Source of the DNA: Streptomyces amritsarensis
Lineage (GTDB): Bacteria > Actinomycetota > Actinomycetes > Streptomycetales > Streptomycetaceae
DNA length: 62,298 bases
Assembly (NCBI RefSeq): GCF_001953875.1
Contig: NZ_MQUR01000040.1
Location: forward strand, 1 to 62,298
Reading direction: 5' to 3'
In this document: one piece after another, positions 9,462 through 17,247 of the stretch
Layout: each line of letters starts with the position of its first letter
How positions within the stretch are numbered: position 1 is the first letter of the stretch
Notes under the pieces: generated by a model
What the model was told of the DNA's origin: nothing
The model's input: only the letters and a program-made list of their open reading frames with translations
Database searches by the model: none
Position numbers and translations under genes: made by a program

Positions 9462-10370
9462 TCAGGAGCCGCTGTGGGAGGCCTCCAGGCGGCGTGGGGG
9501 GCGGGCGTCCAGGGAAGGGAGGCTCGCCTCGAGCTCGTCCAGGGCGCGCCGGGCCGTCGCGATGCGGTCCCGGACGTCGGTGTCGGGGCCCGCGGCCGGC
9601 GGCGGTCCCGGCTGCTTGCGTGCGCGGGCGGCCGCGTCCTCGATCTCGCGGGCCTCGTCGAGGGAGTTGAGGACCACCCCGATGAGCACGTTGACCAGGA
9701 CGAAGGAGGCCAGCAGCGCGTAGGAGGCGTAGTAGAGGATGCTGAGCCGGGAGATCTGCAGCCCCGCGCGGACGGCGTCGGTCAGGCCGTCCAGGGTGGT
9801 CAGCAGGAACAGCGTGAGCATCGCGCGGCCCACCGAACCGTAGTGCCCCGGGTCCGCCTCGGCGAAGCAGACCCAGCCGACCATGGCGTACACGTACAGG
9901 ACCAGTCCGCCGACGAACAGGAAGCTGGCGGTGCCGGGCAGGCTGCGGCCGACCGCGATCAGCAGGATGCGCAGGTGCGGGAGGAAACGTGCCGTGCGCA
10001 GCACCCGGGCCAGCCGCAGCAGCCGCAGCAAGGTGGTGTTCTCGCGGACGAACGGGACGAAGGCGGAGGCGACGACCGCGAGGTCGAAGAGGTTCCACGG
10101 GTCGCGGAAGAATGCTTTCGGCCGGTCCGCGAAGGCACCGATGCGCAGCAGCATCTCCAGGGTGAACAGCGCCAGGCAGCACTGCTCGCCGGCCCGCAGC
10201 AGCCGCTGGTACTCCGCGGCCGGCCCGCTGTACGTCTCGACGCCCATCAGCGCGGCGTTGAGCAGGATCGCGCAGAAGACGACCACCCCGAAGGCGCGGG
10301 CCTCGGTGGCCACCCGGCACCGGGCTGCCAGCTTCATCCGGCGGCGTCCGACCGGCCTGGGGTCTGTCAT
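9462..10370 (-). CDS. Voltage-gated-type ion channel (six-helix ion_trans family)
   Basis: 302 aa. It has six predicted membrane helices in the order of a bacterial voltage-gated cation channel. The S4 segment has arginines at every third position (RLLRLARVLRTARFLPHLR). A pore helix and filter region reads TTLDGLTDAV, and S6 (SYALLASFVLVNVLIGVVL) is followed by a cytoplasmic Arg/Glu-rich coiled tail. Its length fits NaChBac-like single-domain channels that work as tetramers. The filter differs from the NaChBac TLESW motif (LDGLT here), so ion selectivity is uncertain. The start was chosen at the ATG with GAGGAG 5 nt upstream; a longer frame begins 84 nt earlier. It is convergent with the conflict operon and a functional link is not shown. 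Confidence 0.85.
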   Translation of the reverse strand: MTDPRPVGRRRMKLAARCRVATEARAFGVVVFCAILLNAALMGVETYSGPAAEYQRLLRAGEQCCLALFTLEMLLRIGAFADRPKAFFRDPWNLFDLAVVASAFVPFVRENTTLLRLLRLARVLRTARFLPHLRILLIAVGRSLPGTASFLFVGGLVLYVYAMVGWVCFAEADPGHYGSVGRAMLTLFLLTTLDGLTDAVRAGLQISRLSILYYASYALLASFVLVNVLIGVVLNSLDEAREIEDAAARARKQPGPPPAAGPDTDVRDRIATARRALDELEASLPSLDARPPRRLEASHSGS

Positions 10371-10520
10371 CGTGCTCCTCGTGCTCTCGCGTGCGTCACG
10401 GGCGAACGGCGGCCCACCTTCCCTAACGCCCGACAGCCGATCGGGTTTCACCACCGTGTGCGCCGCAACGCGCCGAGGCGTGCGCCCCCACCGTCCGAAC
10501 GGCGGTGGGGACGGACGGCC

Positions 10521-11291
10521 TCACGACAGGTGCCCCCGTACCAGGTCGTTCACCGCGGCGGCGTGCCGACTCAGGTAGAAGTGGCCGCCGGCGAAGCGGT
10601 GCAGGGCGAAGGGGCCCTCGGTGTGGTCCGCCCAGCCCGCGGCCTCCTCGGCGGTAACCGCCGGGTCCGCGTCCCCCGTGAGGACCGTGACGGGGCAGGT
10701 CAGGGCGGGGCCCGGACGGTAGCGGTAGGTCTCGGCGGCCTTGTAGTCGCCGCGGATCGCCGGGAGCACCGACCGCAGCAGCTCGTCGTCGGCCAGGACC
10801 GCCGGGTCCGTGCCGCTGAGCGCCTTGATCTCGGCCAGCAGCTCCTCGTCGGGAGCGAGGTGGACCCACTGGTCCTCCCGGTGGTGCGAGGGGGCCCGGC
10901 GGCCCGAGGCGAACAGGGCCACGGGATCCGGCTGCCCCGCCTCCCGCAGCCGCAGCGCCACCTCGAAGGCCAGGGACGCGCCCAGGCTGTGCCCGAACAG
11001 CGCCACCGGCCGGTCGCACCAGGGCAGCAGTTCCCGGGTGACCAGGTCCGCGAGCTCCATCAGGTCCTCGACGCACCTCTCGCCGCGCCGGTCCTGGCGG
11101 CCCGGGTACTGCACGGGCACCACGTCGGCGTGCGGGGACAGGGCCCGGGACATCGGGAAGTACCAGCTGGCCGCGCCCCCCGCGTGCGGGAAGCAGAACA
11201 GCCTCACGGGAGCGTCGTCGGCGGGGTGGAAGCGCCGCAGCCAGTCGCCGGTCGCCGGCAGGGCCGGGGCGGCCGTGGTCGTAGGGGTCAT
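10521..11291 (-). CDS. Type II thioesterase
   Basis: 256 aa, the standard length for stand-alone editing thioesterases of PKS/NRPS clusters. The alpha/beta-hydrolase features are all present: FCFPHAGG near residues 32-39, GHSLGAS with the nucleophile S102, an Asp in TGDADPAV (about 207), and H237 in GGHFYL. It removes aberrant acyl groups from stalled carrier proteins. It is the third gene of a minus-strand unit behind the carboxylase beta and epsilon subunits and probably serves the divergent PKS unit. GAAAGGAAA lies upstream of the ATG. Confidence 0.9.
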   Translation of the reverse strand: MTPTTTAAPALPATGDWLRRFHPADDAPVRLFCFPHAGGAASWYFPMSRALSPHADVVPVQYPGRQDRRGERCVEDLMELADLVTRELLPWCDRPVALFGHSLGASLAFEVALRLREAGQPDPVALFASGRRAPSHHREDQWVHLAPDEELLAEIKALSGTDPAVLADDELLRSVLPAIRGDYKAAETYRYRPGPALTCPVTVLTGDADPAVTAEEAAGWADHTEGPFALHRFAGGHFYLSRHAAAVNDLVRGHLS

Positions 11292-11327
11292 CGTGGGTCG
11301 GTTTCCTTTCGGTGGGGGCCCGCCCGT

Positions 11328-11528
11328 TCAGGGAGCGGTCCAGGAGCCCGGCGGCCGCCAGCTGCGCCCCGGACGCCACAGGGCCCGGGGCGGGGGGCCG
11401 GCGGCCCGGCCGGCGTCGCCGTCCGGGGGCCGGGCGAGGGAGAGCAGGGCGAGGAGGACGGCCGCCAGCTCCGTGCTGTCGGGGGCGCCGCGCACGATCC
11501 TCACCTGTGGTTCGGTCCGCTCGCCCAT
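11328..11528 (-). CDS. Acyl-CoA carboxylase epsilon subunit
   Basis: 66 aa. The small epsilon subunit of actinobacterial acyl-CoA carboxylases is recognised by its size, its position directly after the beta subunit, and the pattern VRIVRGAPDSTELAAVLLAL, followed by a Trp/Pro-rich tail (WRPGRSWRPPGSW). It stabilises the alpha/beta carboxylase complex. Its ATG overlaps the stop of the beta subunit (ATGA), so translation is probably coupled. Confidence 0.85.
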   Translation of the reverse strand: MGERTEPQVRIVRGAPDSTELAAVLLALLSLARPPDGDAGRAAGPPPRALWRPGRSWRPPGSWTAP

Positions 11529-13087
11529 CAGAACGGCGGGTTGCCGTGCTTGCGCTCGGGCAGCGCCACGTGCTTGGCCCGCAGCACATCCAGCGCGTCC
11601 ACCAGCACCTGCCGGGTCGCGGCCGGGTCGATGACGTCGTCCACCAGGCCGCGCTCGGCGGCGTAGTAGGGGTGCATGAGCTCCTGGCGGTACTGCTTGA
11701 CGCGCTGCGCCCGAGCCGCCTCGGGGTCGTCCGAGGCGGCGATCTCCCGGCGGAAGACGACGTTCGCCGCGCCCTCCGCGCCCATGACGGCGATCTCGTT
11801 GGTGGGCCACGCGAAGGACAGGTCCGCGCCGATCGAGCGGGAGTCCATCACGATGTAGGCGCCGCCGTACGCCTTGCGCAGGATCACCTGCACCCGGGGC
11901 ACGGTGGCCGCGCAGTACGCGTACAGGAGTTTCGCGCCGTGCCGGATGACACCGCTGTGCTCCTGGCCGCTGCCCGGCAGGAAGCCCGGCACGTCCACCA
12001 GGGTCACCAGCGGGATGCTGAAGGCGTCGCAGGTCTGCACGAACCGGGCCGCCTTCTCCGAGGCGCTGATGTCCAGCACCCCCGCCAGCGAGGCGGGCTG
12101 GTTCGCGACGACGCCCACCACGTGGCCGTCCAGCCGGGCCAGACCGCAGATGATGTTCGTCGCCCAGTGGGCGTGGACCTCGAACAGGTCGCCGTCGTCG
12201 ACGATCTCCTCGACCACGGCGCGCATGTCGTACGAGCGGACCGGGTCGGCGGGCACCAGCTCGGACAGCGCCGAGGTGCGCCGGTGGGCCGGGTCGGACG
12301 GGACCACCGCCGGCGGCAGCTCCCGGTTGTTGGCCGGCAGGAGCGACAGCAGGTGCCGCACCTCTTCGAGGCACTCCTCCTCCGTGTCGTACAGGAAGGC
12401 GCTCGCGCCGGACACCGAGGAGTGGACCTGTGCGCCGCCCAGGTCGTCGTGGCTGATCCGCTCGCCGGTCACCGCCTGCACCACGTCGGGGCCGGTGATG
12501 TACATCTGCGCGATGTCGCGCACCATGAAGACGTAGTCCGTCAGGGCGGGGGAGTACGCCGCCCCGCCGGCGCACGGCCCGAGCATCACGCTGATCTGCG
12601 GGATCACCCCGGAAGCCGCCACGTTTCGGCGGAAGATGCCGCCGTAGCCGGCGAGCGCGGTGACCCCCTCCTGGATCCGGGCGCCCGCGCCGTCGCTGAG
12701 CGAGACCAGCGGGGCGCCCGCCGCCAGCGCGAGGTCCATCACCTTGTGGATCTTCTGCGCGTGCGCCTCGCCGAGCGAACCGCCGAAGATCCGGAAGTCG
12801 TGCGCGTACACGAACACCCGGCGGCCCTCGACCTTCCCCCAGCCGGTCACCACACCGTCGGTGTGCGGCCTGCGGTCCTCCAGCCCGAAGCCCGTGGCAC
12901 GGTGCCGGCGCAACTGCTCGATCTCGCGGAACGTCCCCGGATCGAAGAGCAGGTCCAACCGCTCGCGCACCGTCAGCTTGCCGCGGGCGTGCTGCGCCTC
13001 GGAGGCGCCGGGCGACGGACCCAGCTCGACGGACTCCTTGATCGCTCCTAGTTCGGCCACTCGGACACCGACATCGCCAACTGTCAT
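11528..13087 (-). CDS. accD: Acyl-CoA carboxylase beta (carboxyltransferase) subunit, AccD/PccB type
   Basis: 519 aa, the usual length. The N-terminal HARGKLTVRERLDLLFDPGTF segment, the first crotonase half with GPCAGGAAYSPALTDY (oxyanion region), and the second half with DVPGFLPGSGQE and RKAYGGAYIVM are all intact. It transfers carboxyl from biotin to acetyl- or propionyl-CoA, so it can supply malonyl- or methylmalonyl-CoA to the PKS. No biotinylated alpha subunit is in the window, so a housekeeping AccA-type subunit must be shared. The start is the ATG with GGTGGAG upstream; the long upstream reading frame is not coding-like. It is transcribed divergently from the FAAL gene. Confidence 0.93.
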   Translation of the reverse strand: MTVGDVGVRVAELGAIKESVELGPSPGASEAQHARGKLTVRERLDLLFDPGTFREIEQLRRHRATGFGLEDRRPHTDGVVTGWGKVEGRRVFVYAHDFRIFGGSLGEAHAQKIHKVMDLALAAGAPLVSLSDGAGARIQEGVTALAGYGGIFRRNVAASGVIPQISVMLGPCAGGAAYSPALTDYVFMVRDIAQMYITGPDVVQAVTGERISHDDLGGAQVHSSVSGASAFLYDTEEECLEEVRHLLSLLPANNRELPPAVVPSDPAHRRTSALSELVPADPVRSYDMRAVVEEIVDDGDLFEVHAHWATNIICGLARLDGHVVGVVANQPASLAGVLDISASEKAARFVQTCDAFSIPLVTLVDVPGFLPGSGQEHSGVIRHGAKLLYAYCAATVPRVQVILRKAYGGAYIVMDSRSIGADLSFAWPTNEIAVMGAEGAANVVFRREIAASDDPEAARAQRVKQYRQELMHPYYAAERGLVDDVIDPAATRQVLVDALDVLRAKHVALPERKHGNPPF

Positions 13088-13328
13088 GCTCCACCCGCTT
13101 CCTCGGCCGTCGGGGCGCGCCCGCGGCGGCCCTGGACAGTGCCTGCCATTGAAGGCAGCGGCGGCGCGCACGGAGAACAGCGACCACCCCCCTGACCGGG
13201 ATAGGGGTCGCGCCCCGCCCGCCGCACGGGCCGGGCGGGCGCAAGCGGCCCTTAAGGGAGCACACGCATGATCCGGGGAATCGAGGTCCGCCACTCCACG
13301 GGCCCGCAGACCCGAGGGGACGCCGCGG
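13088..13328. promoter_or_regulatory. Divergent promoter region between carboxylase and FAAL operons
   Basis: 241 bp with no gene. It must hold the start signals for both biosynthetic units. It contains a short inverted repeat CTGCC-ATTGAA-GGCAG at 13143-13158, whose TGCCA arm (13144-13148) resembles the TGGCA elements found phased elsewhere in the cluster. No clear phased pair is seen here. An ATG at 13268 opens a different frame from the FAAL and is not considered a gene. Confidence 0.5.
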
Positions 13329-15140
13329 ATGTCAGAGCCACGCTTCGCCACCTTCACCGAACTCCTCCGGGCCAGGGCGGCCGAACTCGCCGACGAGGAC
13401 GTCCACGTCTTCCTCCGGGAGACGGCCGGCGGGACGGAGGCCGAGCACCTCACCTACGGGAGGCTGGACCGCGAGGCGAGACGGATCGCCGCCGTCCTCC
13501 AGGAGTACGACGTCGCAGGCCGGCCCGTGCTGCTCGTCTACTCCTCCACCGTCGAGTTCCTCAAGGCGTTCGCCGGCTGCCTCTACGCCGGCGCCGTCGC
13601 CGTCCCCGTACCGATTCCGGGCGAAGCCGGCCGGGACCAGCGACTGGGCCGCACCACCGCCGTGCTGGGGGACACCGGCGCGACCCTCGTGCTCACCGAG
13701 ACGGCCGCCGCCCCCGAGGTCGCGCTGTGGCTCGCCCGCAACTCCCGGCCCGACGCGGCATGCCTGGTCAGCGACATGCCCGGGGTGGGCGACGCCGACG
13801 CCTGGCAGCCCGTCACCGCCCGCCCGGACGACCTGGTGTTCCTCCAGTACACCTCGGGCTCCGTCTGCGAACCGCGCGGCGTGACCGTCTCGCACCGCAA
13901 CCTCCTCGCCAACCAGGCCGCCCTGCAGAAGGTGCTGCACACCACCCGCGAGGACCGCTTCGGCAGCTGGCTGCCCTACTTCCACGACATGGGACTGGTC
14001 GCCCACCTGCTGCACCCCGTCTGGCTCGGCACCCACTGCGTCCAGGTCGCCCCGCTGTCCTTCGTCAAACACCCGCTGCGCTGGCTCCAGGCCGTCGACC
14101 GCTACGGCGTCACCGTGGGCGGCGGCCCCAACTTCAGCTACGACCTGTGCGCACGCCGGGTGAAGGACGAGCAGATCGCGGAACTGGACCTGTCCCGCTG
14201 GCGCCTGGCCCTCAACGGCGCCGAACCCGTACGCCCCGAAAGCCTCGACGAGTTCGCCCGGCGCTTCGCCCCCGCCGGTTTCCGTCCCGAGGCGCTCTAC
14301 CCCTGCTACGGACTGGCCGAGGCCACCCTCGTGGTCTCCGGCGGCGTCCCCGGCACCCCGCACGTCCGCAAGGACTTCGACCGGACCGCCCTGGAACACG
14401 ACCGGGTGCTCGGCGCGACGGCGGGCGGGCGCGCCCGGACCCTGGTCGGCTGCGGCACCCCGGTCGACGTGGAGGTCCGCGTCGTCGACCCGCTGACCCA
14501 CCACGAACTCCCGCCCGGCACCGTCGGCGAGATCTGGCTGCGCGGCCACAGCGTGGCCCGCGGCTACTGGCGCCGCCCCACCGAGACCGCCCACACCTTC
14601 CGCGCCAGCCTCAACGACGAGGAGAGCAACTTCCTGCGCACGGGCGACCTGGGCATGCTGGAGGACGGCGAGCTGTTCGTCACCGGGCGGCTCAAGGAAG
14701 TCGTCATCGTCAACGGCCGCAACGTCTACCCCCAGGACGTCGAATGGGCCGCGCGCACGGTCAGCCCCGCACTGACCTTCGGCGCGGGCGCCGCGTTCTC
14801 CGTGGACGCCGGCGGCGAACAGCTCGTCCTCGTCCAGGAGGTCCGCGGCGCCGGCGGCGCCGAACTGCGCACGGTCGCCCAGCGGATCCAGGCCCTCATC
14901 GGCAAGGAGTTCGAGATCCCCGCCGGCAACGTCCTCCTCGTACGCCCCGGCACCGTACGCCGCACCAGCAGCGGCAAGGTCCAGCGCACCCTCATGCGGG
15001 GGCTGTTCCTCGACGGGGTGCTCCGCGGCGACTACGAGGTCCTGACCCCGGACGTACGGGCGCTGGCCCGGCCGCAGGACGTCCTGTTCGGCGAGGACCT
15101 GCTGCGCCCGGAAGGAGCCGACGGAGGAAGACGGTGGTGA
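13329..15140 (+). CDS. Fatty acyl-AMP ligase (FAAL)
   Basis: 603 aa, the normal FAAL length. It activates a free fatty acid as acyl-AMP and loads it on a carrier protein rather than CoA. The A3 loop reads YTSGSVCEPRGV (about 174-185), a variant of YTSGSTxxPKG as is common in this family. The FAAL signature region YFHDMGLVAHLLHPVWLG, ALNGAEPVRPESL and the CYGLAEATL motif follow. The catalytic lysine lies in RTSSGKVQRTL near the C-terminus. GAGGGGA precedes the ATG. First gene of the plus-strand biosynthetic unit; its stop overlaps the next start by 7 nt. Expected partner: the ACP at 16951. Confidence 0.93.
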   Translation: MSEPRFATFTELLRARAAELADEDVHVFLRETAGGTEAEHLTYGRLDREARRIAAVLQEYDVAGRPVLLVYSSTVEFLKAFAGCLYAGAVAVPVPIPGEAGRDQRLGRTTAVLGDTGATLVLTETAAAPEVALWLARNSRPDAACLVSDMPGVGDADAWQPVTARPDDLVFLQYTSGSVCEPRGVTVSHRNLLANQAALQKVLHTTREDRFGSWLPYFHDMGLVAHLLHPVWLGTHCVQVAPLSFVKHPLRWLQAVDRYGVTVGGGPNFSYDLCARRVKDEQIAELDLSRWRLALNGAEPVRPESLDEFARRFAPAGFRPEALYPCYGLAEATLVVSGGVPGTPHVRKDFDRTALEHDRVLGATAGGRARTLVGCGTPVDVEVRVVDPLTHHELPPGTVGEIWLRGHSVARGYWRRPTETAHTFRASLNDEESNFLRTGDLGMLEDGELFVTGRLKEVVIVNGRNVYPQDVEWAARTVSPALTFGAGAAFSVDAGGEQLVLVQEVRGAGGAELRTVAQRIQALIGKEFEIPAGNVLLVRPGTVRRTSSGKVQRTLMRGLFLDGVLRGDYEVLTPDVRALARPQDVLFGEDLLRPEGADGGRRW

Positions 15141-16897
15141 CCTCGCTCCTCGGCGCCCCGGCGGCGGCCGCGCAGCAGCGCGAGGACGCCGTCCGCGCCC
15201 GGGTGGCCGAGCTGGAGGCCCGGTTCGGCGACCCCACCGACCCGGACAACCCGGTCGGCTACACCGCCCTGCTGGAGGCCGACCGGGCCGCGGTGCCCTT
15301 CGCCGCCGGCGAGGCGCTGCTCGACGACTTCCGGATCGCCGAGGAGTACGTGCCGCGCGCCCTCGGCGGCCGGCTGGAGGGCATGGACACCCTGGTGCGG
15401 ATCATGCGTCCGGTCTTCCGCCGGGACGTGGGACTGGCCATGGGCCACGGCATGACCACCTTCATGGCGGCCTCCGACGTCTGGGCCGCCGGCAGTTCCC
15501 GGCAGCGCCACTGGCTCGCCGGGCTGCTCCGCGCCGGCGGCAAGGCGGCCATCGCCCAGCACGAGACCGCCCACAGCAACGACTTCGTGCGCAGCCAGGT
15601 CACCGCCCGCCGCAGCGGCGACGGCTACCTGATCAGCGGCGGCAAGCCGATGGTCAACAACCTGGAACGGGCCGGGGCCCTGGTGCTGTTCTGCCGCACC
15701 GACCCCGCCCCGGGCAGCGGCAGCCACTCGGTGCTCCTGCTGGAGCCCGGACAGCTCACCGGCGCACGGGCGGCGGTGACGGCCCGCAGGACCCCGGTCG
15801 GCCTGCGCGGCTGCCGGTTCGCCGGCGTGGAGTTCGACGACTGCCCGGTGCCCGGATCGGCCCTGCTGGGTGACGAGGGCAGCGGGATCCGGACCGCCCT
15901 GCGGTCCTTCCAGATCAGCCGTACCGTGATCGCCGCGACCGCCGTCGCGGCCCTCGACACCAGCCTGCGCACCGCCGTCCGCTTCGACCGGGAGCGCTCC
16001 GGCGGATGGCAGGCGGGCGGAGCCGGACGCGACGGCGGCCGCACCGGAGCGGCCCTCACCAACGCCTTCGTCAACCTGCTGCTCTACGACGCCCTCGCCG
16101 TCGTCGCCACCCGCGCCCTGCACCTGCTGCCCGCCGAGACCAGCGTCTACTCGGCGGCGCTCAAGTACCTGCTGCCGCGCGTGCTGACCGAGACCATGTA
16201 CGACCTGTCCATCGTGCTGGGCTCGGGCTTCTACACCCGCGAGGGCACGCTCGGCATCTTCCAGAAACACGTCAGGGACGTGCCCGTGCTCAGCCTCGGC
16301 CACGCCGGGACCGTCGCCTGCCAGGCCACCGTCATCCCGCAGATGCCGCGCCTGGCACGGTCCTCCTGGTTCGTCGAGGACGAGGCGCCCGCCGGCCTGT
16401 TCCGGCTGCACGGCGACCTGCCGCCGCTGCGGACCGAACAGCTCAGCCTCGCGTGCGGGCGGGACTCCCTCAGCGCGACCATGCTCGCCGTCGGCGCGGG
16501 CATCGACGGCGACGGCCCCGTCGAACGGGCCCTGCGCACACTCGCCCACCAGCTCGTCGGGGAGTTCCGCGACGTGCGCCGCAGGGTCCTGGCACTGGAC
16601 GAGGCCGGGGCGGAGGCCACCGCCCGGCCCGCGCGGTTCGCCCTCATGGACCGCTACGCGCTGCTGCTCGCCGCGGCCGCCGTGCTCGGCCTGTGGGACC
16701 AGGCACGCTACGGCCCCGACCCGTTCCTCGCCGACCCGTCCTGGGCGGCCGCCGCACTGCACCGCATCGCCCGCCGGCTGGGGACGCGCGTCACCGACCT
16801 GCCGGCGGAGTGCGAGACCCGGATCCGGCACGAGGTCCAGCTCCGCTTCAGCACCCAGATCAGCTACGACCTCTACTCCACTCCCATCCCCGGCTGA
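15134..16897 (+). CDS. Acyl-CoA/acyl-ACP dehydrogenase-like flavoprotein
   Basis: 587 aa, longer than the roughly 380 aa of primary-metabolism acyl-CoA dehydrogenases because of a C-terminal helical extension. The central ACAD pattern is visible: AQHETAHSNDFVRSQVTA, ISGGKPMVNNLERA and GLRGCRFAGVEFDDCPVP, then a helical FAD-binding half with SYxxALKYLLPRVLTETMYD. In a FAAL cluster this enzyme most likely introduces an alpha,beta double bond into the ACP-bound fatty chain. Two GTG codons (15134, 15137) follow GGAGG at 15123-15127; either could be the start. It overlaps the FAAL stop, showing coupling. Substrate (acyl-ACP versus acyl-CoA) is inferred from context. Confidence 0.85.
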   Translation: MVTSLLGAPAAAAQQREDAVRARVAELEARFGDPTDPDNPVGYTALLEADRAAVPFAAGEALLDDFRIAEEYVPRALGGRLEGMDTLVRIMRPVFRRDVGLAMGHGMTTFMAASDVWAAGSSRQRHWLAGLLRAGGKAAIAQHETAHSNDFVRSQVTARRSGDGYLISGGKPMVNNLERAGALVLFCRTDPAPGSGSHSVLLLEPGQLTGARAAVTARRTPVGLRGCRFAGVEFDDCPVPGSALLGDEGSGIRTALRSFQISRTVIAATAVAALDTSLRTAVRFDRERSGGWQAGGAGRDGGRTGAALTNAFVNLLLYDALAVVATRALHLLPAETSVYSAALKYLLPRVLTETMYDLSIVLGSGFYTREGTLGIFQKHVRDVPVLSLGHAGTVACQATVIPQMPRLARSSWFVEDEAPAGLFRLHGDLPPLRTEQLSLACGRDSLSATMLAVGAGIDGDGPVERALRTLAHQLVGEFRDVRRRVLALDEAGAEATARPARFALMDRYALLLAAAAVLGLWDQARYGPDPFLADPSWAAAALHRIARRLGTRVTDLPAECETRIRHEVQLRFSTQISYDLYSTPIPG

Positions 16898-16950
16898 CCG
16901 GCAGCCCGGCCGGCCGGCGGATGCGCCGTACGCACTGAAGGAGCCCCACG

Positions 16951-17247
16951 ATGACCGTTCACACCGGCCGGCCCGCCGCCGACGGCGTCCTGCCGCACGA
17001 GTGGCTGTACGCCCGGCTCTCGCTGTACCTGCGGCGCGCCCCCGAGACGATCGACCCCACCGTGCCCTTCGCCGAGTACGGGATGGACTCGGTGGCGGCG
17101 CTGAGCCTGTGCGGCGACCTCGAGGACGAATTCGGCCTGGAGGTGGAGCCGACGCTGCTCTGGGACCACCCGACCGTCGAGAGCCTCGTCCGCCACCTGT
17201 CGTCGGTGCTCCCCGCCGCCCCGGCCCACGCGCGGGACCGGCACTGA
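16951..17247 (+). CDS. Acyl carrier protein (starter ACP)
   Basis: 98 aa. One carrier domain with the phosphopantetheine serine in EYGMDSVAAL (S47) and the typical helix II/III pattern DLEDEFGLEVEPTLLWDHPTVESL. It sits between the FAAL/dehydrogenase pair and the PKS, so it is the likely acceptor of the activated fatty acid. Its TGA overlaps the PKS ATG by one base (TGATG). Confidence 0.9.
   Translation: MTVHTGRPAADGVLPHEWLYARLSLYLRRAPETIDPTVPFAEYGMDSVAALSLCGDLEDEFGLEVEPTLLWDHPTVESLVRHLSSVLPAAPAHARDRH

Noticed and set aside
9474..11666. Plus-strand frame across the ion channel and thioesterase genes
   Set aside because: It crosses two well-supported minus-strand genes and their intergenic gap, and shows no domain.
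13143..13158. Inverted repeat CTGCC-N6-GGCAG as another SARP site
   Set aside because: Only one TGCCA arm matches and there is no 11-bp-phased direct partner, so it was not counted with the two phased arrays.
13268..15133. N-terminal extension of the acyl-CoA dehydrogenase frame, starting at ATG 13268
   Set aside because: The extension is an Arg/Pro-rich out-of-frame reading of the FAAL gene. The real dehydrogenase start is the GTG behind GGAGG at 15134.
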